Shown here piece after piece: positions 49,259-59,322 of a stretch of DNA of 64,000 nt. Position 1 is the first letter of the stretch. Each line of letters begins with the position of its first letter. Position numbers and translations under genes: made by a program. The notes beneath the pieces are model-generated. The model did not search any database, had not been told where the DNA came from, and was given only the letters and a program-made list of their open reading frames with translations. The stretch spans positions 1-64,000 of the forward strand of contig NZ_JABULX010000004.1 of the NCBI RefSeq assembly GCF_013328345.1, in the 5' to 3' direction. The stretch comes from Marinifaba aquimaris (lineage in GTDB: Bacteria > Pseudomonadota > Gammaproteobacteria > Enterobacterales > Alteromonadaceae).

Positions 49259-49345
49259 ATCGCCACCAACCTGCTAAAGTCTAAACAGAAAAACGATATA
49301 TAAAGTAGATTGCTATTCTGCTGTACTTTTTGCAAGGATTTTACG

Positions 49346-50884
49346 GTGACAGATTTTTTATTTGCCGATGATGACATGGATAACGATGCCATCGAGGATC
49401 ACGAAGATAACTGGAAAATCATCATAGTTGATGATGAACCAGAAGTGCATGCCGTCACTAAGCTAGCGTTAAGTGATTTTGAGTTTCAAAACAAAGGTCT
49501 TGAATTTATTAGTGCCTATTCAGGGAAAGAAGCTGAAGAGGTATTACTCTCTCACCCAGATGCAGCAATTGTATTACTCGATGTGGTGATGGAAACCGAT
49601 GATGCGGGTCTTAAAGTAGCCGAGTTTATTCGCCAACAAGCTGATAATCATTTTGTCAGAATTATTCTTCGAACCGGTCAACCAGGCCAAGCCCCTGAAC
49701 GACAAGTCATCGTCAATTATGATATCAATGACTATAAGTCAAAAACTGAATTAACAGCTCAAAAGCTATTTACAGTCGTTATGGCGAGTCTTCGCTCATA
49801 TCGAGATATCATTGCAATTGAAGAAAACCGCAAAGGCTTGGAAAAGATCATCAAAGCATCCACTGATTTATTTTCAGTTCAATCGATGGAATCTTTCATC
49901 GGCGGTATTGTTCAGCAGCTTACCTCAGTTATTAGCTCCAGTGACAAAGCCATGTATGCAACAACTTTAGTGGCAAACTCAGAGTCATATTCAAATGATC
50001 TAGTTGTAATTGCAGGTCAAGGTGAATTCTCTGATGCTGAAGGAAAGCCCGTCAAAGAAGTGTTATCTGCTGAGATGATGCAGTCCTTCAACCAAGCTTT
50101 AAATAACCGCGAAATTGTTTATGGTAATGACTATGTCATTGCTTATTGCAACAGTAAATCATCTCAAGGCTCATTACTTTATATTGCTGGTATCAACACT
50201 GAATTATCAGATAACGATAGGTATTTGATTGAACTGTTTACGTCTCATGTACAACTTGCATTTGATAACGTGTTACTGACCCGTGATCTAGAAGATACAC
50301 AACGTGAAATTGTTATGCGTTTAAGTGAAGCGGTAGAGCACCGTTCTAAAGAAACGGGCAACCATGTAAAGCGTGTGTCTCTATATAGTCAGTTAATTGC
50401 ACTTAAACTGGGTATTGAAGAGCGTGAAGCAGAACAAATTATGTTTGCTTCTCCATTACATGATGTTGGCAAGGTTGGCGTGGCTGACAGCATCTTACAT
50501 AAGCCTGCAAGGCTTGATAGTGAAGAGCGAGCATTGATGGAAGAGCATGCTCAGATTGGTTATGAAATTCTAAAAGACAGTAAACGCCCAATTATCAAAG
50601 CAAGCGCCATCATTGCTCAAGATCATCATGAACATTGGGATGGCTCAGGTTATCCAAAAGGCAAAAAAGGTGAAGAAATTCATGTTTACGGCCGCATTGT
50701 TGCTTTAGCAGATGTATATGATGCGCTACGAAACAGACGTTGCTATAAAGATGCCTGGTCAGTTGATAAAACAATAGATTACATTCGTTCGCAAAGCGGT
50801 TTACAATTTGATCCCAAGGTGGTTGAAATCTTCATCGATAACATAGATGAATTTGAGTCGATTTTAACTCAACATCCGGATTAA
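49346..50884 (+). CDS. Response regulator with DUF3369-like middle and HD-GYP phosphodiesterase domain
   Basis: The product is 512 residues from GTG 49346, chosen because AAGGA lies 8 bases upstream and it avoids an odd Cys-rich leader from TTG 49310. A receiver domain (about 25-150, phospho-Asp in VLLDVVMETDDAG) and a DUF3369-like region (about 150-320) precede the HD-GYP domain. Its motifs are HRSKETGNHVKRV, HDVGKVGVAD, HHEHWDGSGYPKG and the GRIVALADVYDAL segment. The metal-binding residues are intact, so it should hydrolyse c-di-GMP. No kinase gene is adjacent. It interrupts the usual prmC-sirB2 linkage. Confidence 0.92.
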   Translation: MTDFLFADDDMDNDAIEDHEDNWKIIIVDDEPEVHAVTKLALSDFEFQNKGLEFISAYSGKEAEEVLLSHPDAAIVLLDVVMETDDAGLKVAEFIRQQADNHFVRIILRTGQPGQAPERQVIVNYDINDYKSKTELTAQKLFTVVMASLRSYRDIIAIEENRKGLEKIIKASTDLFSVQSMESFIGGIVQQLTSVISSSDKAMYATTLVANSESYSNDLVVIAGQGEFSDAEGKPVKEVLSAEMMQSFNQALNNREIVYGNDYVIAYCNSKSSQGSLLYIAGINTELSDNDRYLIELFTSHVQLAFDNVLLTRDLEDTQREIVMRLSEAVEHRSKETGNHVKRVSLYSQLIALKLGIEEREAEQIMFASPLHDVGKVGVADSILHKPARLDSEERALMEEHAQIGYEILKDSKRPIIKASAIIAQDHHEHWDGSGYPKGKKGEEIHVYGRIVALADVYDALRNRRCYKDAWSVDKTIDYIRSQSGLQFDPKVVEIFIDNIDEFESILTQHPD

Positions 50885-50906
50885 CTTTTAGACCTGAAAC
50901 GAAACT

Positions 50907-51284
50907 ATGCCATATATTGCAATAAAACATACTCACTTAACGCTAGTACTGATTAGCGTTATCCTTTTTTCATTACGCTTTTTTTGGTTAATGAGACAAA
51001 GCCCAACACTTCAAGCGAAGTGGGTGAAAATTTTGCCACACGCCATCGATACTTTACTGTTATTATCGGCTGTTGGTTTAATGATGACGATACAACAATA
51101 TCCTTTCCAAGTACCTTGGTTAACTGAAAAGTTAATTGCTGTTATTCTCTATATCGTTTGTGGCGTAGCCACCTTTAAGTGGGCAAAAAACAATAAAGCC
51201 CGAATTGTTGCTTTTATTCTCTCTTGGAGCTGGGTAGTGGTAGCAGCGAAAATTGCGGTGACTAAACAAGCACTCATTTTTTAA
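50907..51284 (+). CDS. sirB2: SirB2-family membrane protein
   Basis: The product is 125 residues with four hydrophobic helices and the SirB2 features IKHTHLTLV at the start and ILPHAIDTLLLLSAVGLMM in the middle. It is found between prmC and sirB1 across gammaproteobacteria. The molecular function is not known. Confidence 0.9.
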   Translation: MPYIAIKHTHLTLVLISVILFSLRFFWLMRQSPTLQAKWVKILPHAIDTLLLLSAVGLMMTIQQYPFQVPWLTEKLIAVILYIVCGVATFKWAKNNKARIVAFILSWSWVVVAAKIAVTKQALIF

Positions 51285-51379
51285 TAAGCCATTTAGCTTG
51301 TTATTTATTGGCAAGTATTGAAAAATGGATTTTCACCTTCATATAAGTATGATCAAATAATCGAGTAGCTTGAATTTCC

Positions 51380-52201
51380 GTGTCGAATTTACCAAATCAC
51401 AATTTTGATTCTTTATTTTTCCTTTATACCAATCAACTATCTGAACAGATGGATGATGAATTAGTGCAGGTGGCCGTTGAAGAATACATCGCGTTATCTG
51501 AACTTTTGATTAATAAAACGTCAGAATGTGTGGGCTTGGATGGGCAATTAGAAAAAGTAAGGCTACTTCTCGATTTCTTCTACATCGATAACATCTTCTC
51601 AATTCCAGAAAGAGTCGGTATCAAATTTGATGCTAGGCACTACAGCGTATTTGATGTACTCAGCTTTAAGACAGGGCAATCCAATGTGCTTGCTATGCTA
51701 TTAGCCGATTTTTCTCGTACAGTTGGCTTTAAGACTGAGCTTGTTCAAGCACCAAATACTGCATTGGTGCGTATCGAAGTGGATGATAATGAATACATCT
51801 TTATCGAAGCTTCTACAGGTAACTCGCTTGATTGGCCTCAAATTCAAGCTTTATATCAAGATAAATTAGAAGATGGACAAAAAGAAATCGCGGTTGAAGC
51901 TAGCTTAGATGAAGATTGGGTTCGTCAAATTTTGATCAGTTACAAATCAATTTTACTGACACAAAGCGATTATCAAAAAGCGTTAGCCGTTTGTGAAGCG
52001 TTAGTTAAATCTGAACCTGATAACCCTTACCACAGAAGAGATCGTGGTTATTTATTAGAGCAATTGGAATGCAAACCCTTAGCTGTAGCTGATTACCGCT
52101 ATTTTGTAGAAAATTGCCCGGATGATCCTGTTGCTAAGTTACTTAAATCTCAGCTGGAACAAAACACTGGTTTTAATTCAGATGAGCCAACTTTTCATTA
52201 A
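51380..52201 (+). CDS. sirB1: SirB1 family protein (transglutaminase-like with TPR)
   Basis: The product is 273 residues from GTG 51380. The transglutaminase-like SirB1 domain spans roughly 30-180 (FYIDNIFSIPERVGIKFDARHYSVFDVL is replaced by looser text here than in E. coli YchA), and C-terminal TPR helices include YQKALAVCEALVKSEPDN. A catalytic Cys in the usual position is not obvious. Function is unknown. The 95-base gap from sirB2 may hold a promoter. Confidence 0.83.
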   Translation: MSNLPNHNFDSLFFLYTNQLSEQMDDELVQVAVEEYIALSELLINKTSECVGLDGQLEKVRLLLDFFYIDNIFSIPERVGIKFDARHYSVFDVLSFKTGQSNVLAMLLADFSRTVGFKTELVQAPNTALVRIEVDDNEYIFIEASTGNSLDWPQIQALYQDKLEDGQKEIAVEASLDEDWVRQILISYKSILLTQSDYQKALAVCEALVKSEPDNPYHRRDRGYLLEQLECKPLAVADYRYFVENCPDDPVAKLLKSQLEQNTGFNSDEPTFH

Positions 52202-52219
52202 TTTCCTTCATTCAAATCT

Positions 52220-53470
52220 ATGATCTTTGACTCTGCTATCTTTACCAATGATGCAACCATCTTTGGTATTTTGATGGCCTTTTTAGGCCTTGTTTTTTAT
52301 ACCCACAACTTAAATAACAGCTTTTGGCGAAAGTTCTACACCATATTCCCAACTGTTTTGGTGTGTTATTTTTTACCTTCATTATTAAATACTTTTGGCA
52401 TCATTGATGCCAGTCAGTCCAATATCTATTATGTGGCTAGCCGATACTTACTGCCTGCTGCAATTGTCTTGCTAACACTCAGTATCGATATTAAAGCAAT
52501 TATTGCTTTAGGCCCTAAGCTGCTGATCATGTTTTTAATTGGTACATTGGGTATTGTCATTGGTGGGCCTATTGCCTTAATGATCATGGGAACGATTTCA
52601 CCTGATATGTTATCAACTACAGGGCCAGATGCCGTGTGGCGTGGGATGACAACAGTAGCAGGTAGTTGGATTGGTGGCGGTGCTAACCAAGCTGCGATGA
52701 AAGAGATCTATCAAGCGGGCGATAATATTTTCTCTGCTATGATTGCTGTCGATGTCATTGTCGGTAATATTTGGTTAGCAGTTCTTCTATTTTTAGCTAG
52801 CCGTTCAAAAGCATTTGATAACTTTACTGGGGCTGATACTTCTGCTGTTGAAGAGTTAAAAGTCAAAGCTGAAGCAATAGAAAAAGCGAACAATAAACCC
52901 ACTAGCCTCGATAACCTTGTGGGGATGCTTAGTATCACATTTGCGACCGTTGCTGTGAGCCATATTGCAGCAGACTTTCTTACCCCTTGGTTTATTGAAC
53001 ACGTTCCTAATGGTGCACAATTTAGCTTACACAGTAAGTTCTTTTGGATGATTATTACTGCGACAACAATAGGTATGAGTTTATCATTCACACGTGCTCG
53101 CCAGCATGAAGCATATGGTGCCTCTAAAATTGGTCGCCTATTTATTTTTATTTTGGTTGCATCAATCGGTATGAAGATGAATGTGTTGGCCATAGCGGAT
53201 AGCCCAATATATTTCTTCTTAGGCGCAATTTGGTTAAGTGTCCATGCTATTTTATTACTGGTTTCAGCTAAGCTTCTAAAAGCGCCACTGTTTTATATGG
53301 CTGTTGGCAGTCAGGCTAATGTAGGTGGTGCGGCTTCCGCGCCAGTGGTTGCAAGTGCATTTCATCCAGCATTAGCGCCAGTCGGTGTATTATTAGCAGT
53401 ACTCGGTTATGCAGTTGGTACATATGCGGCATGGTTCTGTGGTCAGGTACTGCAGATAATTGCACAATAA
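52220..53470 (+). CDS. DUF819 family membrane protein
   Basis: The product is 416 residues with about ten hydrophobic helices. The sequence includes GSWIGGGANQAAMKEIY and VGGAASAPVVASAFHPALAPVG, the signature stretches of the DUF819 (YjcL-like) family, which resembles ion-coupled transporters. The substrate is unknown. It sits between sirB1 and kdsA, 18 bases from the latter, which is not the ancestral arrangement. Confidence 0.9.
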   Translation: MIFDSAIFTNDATIFGILMAFLGLVFYTHNLNNSFWRKFYTIFPTVLVCYFLPSLLNTFGIIDASQSNIYYVASRYLLPAAIVLLTLSIDIKAIIALGPKLLIMFLIGTLGIVIGGPIALMIMGTISPDMLSTTGPDAVWRGMTTVAGSWIGGGANQAAMKEIYQAGDNIFSAMIAVDVIVGNIWLAVLLFLASRSKAFDNFTGADTSAVEELKVKAEAIEKANNKPTSLDNLVGMLSITFATVAVSHIAADFLTPWFIEHVPNGAQFSLHSKFFWMIITATTIGMSLSFTRARQHEAYGASKIGRLFIFILVASIGMKMNVLAIADSPIYFFLGAIWLSVHAILLLVSAKLLKAPLFYMAVGSQANVGGAASAPVVASAFHPALAPVGVLLAVLGYAVGTYAAWFCGQVLQIIAQ

Positions 53471-54343
<873 letters not shown>

Positions 54344-54366
54344 GTAAGTAAAGATTAGAGCAAATC

Positions 54367-54636
54367 TTAAAATGGGATTTGCTCTAAGTTGTTTTCTGCA
54401 ACAATTTCAGTCGCTTTAGTTGTATTCATCACATCGTAGTTATCTACAACGATTAATTTAACTGGCTTTACCGTCGTTTCTTTTTCAATATCTGCTTTTA
54501 CAGCTTCAATATTTAGCTCAATTGTTTGTTTAGCAAACTCAATTAACTCTGGATTTACTTCTACTTTTTCTTCGTTAGCTGTCGCACCAAATGCCACTAT
54601 ACTTGCAGCTAATACTAGTTTTTTAATTGTTAACAT
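54367..54636 (-). CDS. Small periplasmic protein with signal peptide
   Basis: The product is 89 residues from ATG 54636, with AGGAAA seven bases ahead. The same frame extends to 54711 but without family-like sequence. The N-terminus is a standard Sec signal (LTIKKLVLAASIVAFGATAN). The mature part is acidic and helical (ELIEFAKQTIELNIEAVKAD) and ends in QIPF. Family not recognised. It is convergent with kdsA. Confidence 0.7.
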   Translation of the reverse strand: MLTIKKLVLAASIVAFGATANEEKVEVNPELIEFAKQTIELNIEAVKADIEKETTVKPVKLIVVDNYDVMNTTKATEIVAENNLEQIPF

Positions 54637-54844
54637 AATAGAATTTCCTATATTAGTAATATTAATGTAATTAAATTTCATGATATCAAGTTCAACAAGG
54701 CGAAATTTCATTTTCTAATAAGGAAACTTGTGAAAACGCTTTGTTTTTCTTTGATGTGTGTACTTTATAACTATTGTTTGACTATTAAAAATGACTTATT
54801 TTTATATCACGCATTAGAAAAACTAATGAGTAAGTTGGTTTGTT

Positions 54845-55762
54845 TTGAAAAGGTTACCCCCGTTAAATGCACTGAAAGCCTTTGAGGCTGCGGCTCGGCA
54901 CTTAAGTTTCACTAAAGCGGCTGATGAATTGTTTGTCACTCAAGCCGCGGTCTCTCATCAAATTAAGTCACTTGAGGAACATTTAGGCTTAAAACTTTTT
55001 ATGAGAAAGAACCGAGCCTTGTTACTGACAGAGGAAGGTCAGGCTTATCATCTAGACATTAAAGATATTTTTAATCACCTGTATGAAGCGACAGAAAGGT
55101 TACTTGCAAGAGGAGATAAAGGCTCTATTACGATCAGCTTACCGCCGAGTTTTGCGATACAGTGGTTAGTACCTAGGCTAAATTTATTTTCTGAAGATCA
55201 CCCAGATATTGATGTACGTATTAAAGCGGTTGATGCGGATGATGGCCATTTATCTGATGATGTTGATGTCGCTATTTATTTCGGTCCGGGAAGCTGGCAA
55301 GGCTTAGATGCTCACAAGTTACATACTGAATATCTCACCCCAGTGTGTTCTCCAAATTTACTGACTTCAGATAAGCCTTTAGATACCTTAGATGACCTTC
55401 ATCATCATACGTTGTTACACGACAGCAATCGTAAATATTGGAAGTTATGGGTTAGAAAGTTTGGCTTAAAAGGTATTAACGTTAATCATGGTCCGATATT
55501 TAGTCACTCTTCAATGGTTTTACAAGCTGCTGTTTTTGGTCAGGGGGTTGCTTTAGGCCACTCAGTATTAGCCCGACCTGAAATAGAAGCTGGCCGTTTA
55601 ATCGAGCCTTTTAAAGAAGTATTAATTACTAAAAATGCTTATTACTTAGTTTGTCGAGAAAGCCAAAAAGATCTGGGTAAAATCGCTATATTCCGTGATT
55701 GGATGTTGGCATTAATTAAAGAAGAACAAGAACCATTATTAGAGCAACATGACAGTGAATAA
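54845..55762 (+). CDS. gcvA: LysR-family regulator, GcvA type
   Basis: The product is 305 residues from TTG 54845. The N-terminus RLPPLNALKAFEAAARHLSF and HTH DELFVTQAAVSHQIKSLE are near-standard for GcvA, as is the effector region VDVAIYFGPGSWQGL. It is expected to control the glycine cleavage operon together with GcvR, which is also encoded in this window at 29 kb. Several GcvA-like paralogues occur in these bacteria, so the exact target is not certain. It overlaps the hydrolase gene by 14 bases. Confidence 0.82.
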   Translation: MKRLPPLNALKAFEAAARHLSFTKAADELFVTQAAVSHQIKSLEEHLGLKLFMRKNRALLLTEEGQAYHLDIKDIFNHLYEATERLLARGDKGSITISLPPSFAIQWLVPRLNLFSEDHPDIDVRIKAVDADDGHLSDDVDVAIYFGPGSWQGLDAHKLHTEYLTPVCSPNLLTSDKPLDTLDDLHHHTLLHDSNRKYWKLWVRKFGLKGINVNHGPIFSHSSMVLQAAVFGQGVALGHSVLARPEIEAGRLIEPFKEVLITKNAYYLVCRESQKDLGKIAIFRDWMLALIKEEQEPLLEQHDSE

Positions 55763-56378
55763 TTTTTTTAAAGCAGACCAACCCATTGCGCATTGTATTT
55801 TAGCTCATGGTGCAGGTGCTGGGTCGGATAGTGACTTCATGCAGTCGATGGCTAGAGCACTTGCTGAGCAAAATATTGATGTAACACTCTTTGACTTTCC
55901 ATATATGCAAGTTATCAAAGAAACTGGCAAGAAACGCCCACCAGGGAAGTTTGATAAGTTAATTGATGCATTTGTAGAGCAAGTCGAGCACGTTAACAAT
56001 ACCACTAATTTGCCGATTCTTATTGGCGGCAAATCTATGGGGGGGCGCGTTGCATCTCATTTAGCCACTCAAGCTTTGGGGATCAAAATGGGCTTTGCAC
56101 TCGGTTATCCTTTCCATCCGCCTGGTAAGCCTGAGAAGTTGCGCTTGGATCACCTTCCTCAATTAACATCTCCCTTTTTAGTTGTCCAAGGTGAGCGCGA
56201 TACGTTTGGCAAAAAAATGGAAGTTGAAAGTTATGCACTGCCCGATATTTTGTCAGTTGTTTGGTGTGAAAGTGGGGATCACAGCCTCAAACCATTAAAA
56301 TCAAGTGGTATTACACATCAAGAGCACTTAGACTACGCCGCCAAGCAAATCCGAGAGTTTTTAGATGAAACTTTATAG
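55749..56378 (+). CDS. Alpha/beta hydrolase (KANL3/Tex30-like)
   Basis: The product is 209 residues with oxyanion region HGAGAGSDSDFM, nucleophile elbow GGKSMGGR, acid region QGERDTFG and a late GDHSL histidine: a complete Ser-Asp-His set. The RPPGKFDKL stretch is typical of this small-hydrolase family. The substrate is unknown. It overlaps both gcvA (upstream) and DUF423 (downstream) by 14 bases, so the group is translationally linked. Confidence 0.88.
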   Translation: MTVNNFFKADQPIAHCILAHGAGAGSDSDFMQSMARALAEQNIDVTLFDFPYMQVIKETGKKRPPGKFDKLIDAFVEQVEHVNNTTNLPILIGGKSMGGRVASHLATQALGIKMGFALGYPFHPPGKPEKLRLDHLPQLTSPFLVVQGERDTFGKKMEVESYALPDILSVVWCESGDHSLKPLKSSGITHQEHLDYAAKQIREFLDETL

Positions 56379-56742
56379 CTGCTTTTTAGCAATCGCGGCA
56401 ATAAGTGGTTTTCTAGGTGTAAGTTTAGGGGCATTTGGTGCGCATGCTTTAAAAGATACGATTAGTGCAAATTTAATGAGCGCTTATCAAGTAGGCGTCC
56501 AATACCATTTTTATCATACGCTAGCTTTATTATTAGTGGCCAGCTTAGTAAAAAATAACCCATCGGTTTGGCTTAAACGTGCAGGGTGGGGTTTTACTTT
56601 AGGTATTAGCCTTTTTTCCGGTAGTTTATACGCAATGGCGTTAACCGGAGTGACTAAACTTGGAATGATTACTCCACTCGGTGGATTAGCATTTATCTTT
56701 GCTTGGTTATTTTTATTTATACACGCGATTAAGGAGTCGTAA
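56365..56742 (+). CDS. DUF423 membrane protein (YgdD-like)
   Basis: The product is 125 residues with four helices and the family motifs LGAFGAHAL, QYHFYHTLALLL and TPLGGLAFIFAW. Function is not established. It ends in TAATG overlap with rlmM, as in the E. coli ygdD-rlmM pair. Confidence 0.92.
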   Translation: MKLYSCFLAIAAISGFLGVSLGAFGAHALKDTISANLMSAYQVGVQYHFYHTLALLLVASLVKNNPSVWLKRAGWGFTLGISLFSGSLYAMALTGVTKLGMITPLGGLAFIFAWLFLFIHAIKES

Positions 56743-57809
56743 TGTCAGTTTATTTTCTTTATTGTCGACCGGGGTTCGAGAAAGACCTCGCGGCTGAAAT
56801 TCAGCATAAAGCCGCTGAGAAAGAAATTTATGGCTATTGTCGTGTTAAGGATAATGCTGGTTTTATCGAATTTGATGCAACAGAGCACGAGCCTGGTCTA
56901 CTTTTCAAAGTACTTAAACTTGATGATGTGATTTTTGCCAGGCAATGGTTTAGGCAAGTGGCAGAGTTGGGTGATTTGGACGAAGGCGATCGTATTACCC
57001 CAATCATTCAAGCTCTGGAGAATGAAATTTTTACTGATATTAGTATCGATTATCCTGATACTAATGATGGTAAGGCCTTAGCAAAATTTGCTAAGAAATT
57101 TACTTTACCGCTTAGCAAAGCATTAGAAAAACGTGGTTTACTGAAAAAAAATACCAAACGTCGCTTACATTTGTTTATGCAAAGCTCTGATTGCATTTAC
57201 CTTGGCTTTAGTGTGTTTTCAAACGCCAGTAGGCATCACCTTGGTATTCACCGTTTAAAATCGCCAAAAGATGCTCCTAGTCGTTCTACTTTAAAATTAG
57301 AAGAAGCATTTCATCACTTTATTCCAAAAGAAGAGTGGGATACCCGTTTAGGCTCAGGGCTTCACGGTGTTGACTTGGGCGCATCACCAGGTGGCTGGAC
57401 ATACCAACTGGTGCAACGCAGTATGTTTGTAGCTGCGATTGACAACGGCCCAATGGACACCCGTTTAATGGAAACAGGCCAAGTTAGGCACTATCAAGAG
57501 GATGGTTTTGTATTTCGCCCTCGACGCGGCAACAACTATTGGCTAATTTGCGATATGGTTGAAAAACCCACTCGCGTGGCTAAGTTGATGGCTCAATGGT
57601 TAGCTGATGGCGATTGTAAGGAAGCAATGTTCAATCTTAAACTTCCAATGAAGCAAAGATTCAATAGTGTTTTGGAATGCTTTGATGTCATTGAAAACGA
57701 ATTAGCTGAATTGGATATTCGATATAGTCTAAAAGCTAAGCATTTGTACCACGATAGGGAAGAGATCACCGTTCATCTTTACTGTACAAAAAGGTACGAT
57801 GGTTTATAA
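56742..57809 (+). CDS. rlmM: 23S rRNA 2'-O-ribose C2498 methyltransferase
   Basis: The product is 355 residues with an N-terminal THUMP-like region and a C-terminal Rossmann methyltransferase with GVDLGASPGGWTYQL and DNGPMD. It modifies C2498 of 23S rRNA. It is coupled to DUF423 by a TAATG overlap. Confidence 0.95.
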   Translation: MSVYFLYCRPGFEKDLAAEIQHKAAEKEIYGYCRVKDNAGFIEFDATEHEPGLLFKVLKLDDVIFARQWFRQVAELGDLDEGDRITPIIQALENEIFTDISIDYPDTNDGKALAKFAKKFTLPLSKALEKRGLLKKNTKRRLHLFMQSSDCIYLGFSVFSNASRHHLGIHRLKSPKDAPSRSTLKLEEAFHHFIPKEEWDTRLGSGLHGVDLGASPGGWTYQLVQRSMFVAAIDNGPMDTRLMETGQVRHYQEDGFVFRPRRGNNYWLICDMVEKPTRVAKLMAQWLADGDCKEAMFNLKLPMKQRFNSVLECFDVIENELAELDIRYSLKAKHLYHDREEITVHLYCTKRYDGL

Positions 57810-57811
57810 CC

Positions 57812-58516
57812 ATGAATATTGTGATTTTAACTGGGGCTGGTATTTCTGCAGAATCGGGTATTCAAACTTTTCGTGCCAGTGACGGGCTCTGGGAAGAACA
57901 CCGAATTGAAGACGTAGCAACACCAGAAGGGTTTCACAAAGACCCAAAGTTAGTACATCAATTTTACAATGCGCGTCGTGCCCAGTTAAAACACAGTGAT
58001 ATCAAACCCAATCAAGCACACCTCGCATTAGCTGAACTTGCTCAATTAAAGCATGTTAAGGTCACTTTAGTTACTCAAAATGTTGATAATTTACATGAAC
58101 GTGGCGGTAGCGAGGATGTCATTCACATGCATGGTGAATTAATTAAAGCCTTTTGCCATTTTTGTGGTCATCTGTTTGAAACGACGAACAATTTAACGTT
58201 TGACCAAACGTGTCAACATTGTAAGCGAAAATTTGGCATTAGGCCTGATATTGTGTGGTTTGGAGAAATGCCTAAATTTATGCAGCAAATAGAATCGGCT
58301 CTTTATCAAGCCGATATTTTTGTTGCCATTGGAACATCTGGCCAAGTTTATCCTGCTGCCGGGTTTGTCGATTTAGCTAACCAGTTCGGAGCTAAAACGG
58401 TAGAGATTAATCTTGAGCCTAGTGGCAGCAATCACCTTTTTCAGCAGAGCTATATTGGCCCCGCAAGCGAGCAAGTACCGCTGTTCGTCGACGATATTAA
58501 AAGGCAAATCAATTAA
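57812..58516 (+). CDS. cobB: NAD-dependent protein deacylase (sirtuin, CobB)
   Basis: The product is 234 residues with GAGISAESGIQTFR, TQNVDNLHERGG, the catalytic His in HMHGE, and four zinc Cys in CHFCGH and CQHCKR. Class III sirtuins of this length remove acetyl and succinyl groups from lysine. It follows rlmM after 2 bases. Confidence 0.95.
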   Translation: MNIVILTGAGISAESGIQTFRASDGLWEEHRIEDVATPEGFHKDPKLVHQFYNARRAQLKHSDIKPNQAHLALAELAQLKHVKVTLVTQNVDNLHERGGSEDVIHMHGELIKAFCHFCGHLFETTNNLTFDQTCQHCKRKFGIRPDIVWFGEMPKFMQQIESALYQADIFVAIGTSGQVYPAAGFVDLANQFGAKTVEINLEPSGSNHLFQQSYIGPASEQVPLFVDDIKRQIN

Positions 58517-58597
58517 CTAGCGTATTTGGCCAATTCGCGAAAAAGTTAAAATCACACTATATTTACAAGCAGTAAAGCAAACTTTGTGAGTTTGACC

Positions 58598-59149
58598 ATG
58601 GCGGCTGGCGATCTTTTAATAAAAGCTGAAATCGACGTATCTCGAATCGATGCGCATGCCTTCGAACATATCGAAAACCAGCTTGTTAAACCTTACTGTC
58701 AATCAGAGCATCAGTTTATTCAAAAACTAATCGCCTATGCTTTGCTGCATCACAATGACATATCCATCAATCAGGGGAATAATGATGAGCCTGAACTTTT
58801 TATTAGGCGCAACCAAACTCAATTTAGTCATTGGATTGAGCTCGGTGAATTAACGGAAGAAAAATTAGAAAAAGCAGAAGCAAAAAGTGAGCATGTCTGG
58901 CTATTTTGTGATGAAAATGATCATGTAGCTAAACTCAAACAAAAAATAAATAAGCACCCCAAATTACAGTTGGTTGAGCTTGAATCAAAAATGGTCGATG
59001 GCTTAGCTCAGCAGATTGCAAGAAACATGGCTTGGACCTTAATATTGGACCAAGACCAATTATCCATCGCATCGGGTGATCAATTCTGGTCCAGTAAAAT
59101 CAATATCTATCATCCGTTAACTATTCCCTTTTACGATATTATCCACTGA
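58598..59149 (+). CDS. yaeQ: YaeQ family protein
   Basis: The product is 183 residues from ATG 58598. A GTG at 58586 is an alternative that adds four residues, and neither has a strong Shine-Dalgarno. It has the YaeQ pattern: LLIKAEIDVSRID, QKLIAYALLHHND, the WIELGELTEEKLEKA helix and the C-terminal MAWTLILDQDQLSI. It is a PD-(D/E)XK-like fold protein whose role is unclear. Confidence 0.85.
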   Translation: MAAGDLLIKAEIDVSRIDAHAFEHIENQLVKPYCQSEHQFIQKLIAYALLHHNDISINQGNNDEPELFIRRNQTQFSHWIELGELTEEKLEKAEAKSEHVWLFCDENDHVAKLKQKINKHPKLQLVELESKMVDGLAQQIARNMAWTLILDQDQLSIASGDQFWSSKINIYHPLTIPFYDIIH

Positions 59150-59322
59150 AGATGGCGTCTTACTTTTGTTTACATTTTTATCGCTAATCATTTGAAATAA
59201 AAGGCGAATAAAAACTGGTAAGCCAGAAAAGCAGTGTTAATATTATTGTAATACAGTCTGTTAGCTACCCAGCTAACTGTAAAAACAAAATTAAAACAAT
59301 CACAGCGCTTCGGGAGTCATAC

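Noticed and set aside
49310-49345. TTG start for the HD-GYP response regulator
   Set aside because: It adds a Cys-rich leader with no ribosome site; GTG 49346 follows AAGGA at 8 bases.
54637-54711. N-terminal extension of the small periplasmic protein to 54711
   Set aside because: ATG 54636 has AGGAAA at ideal spacing and opens a standard signal peptide; the extension would bury it.
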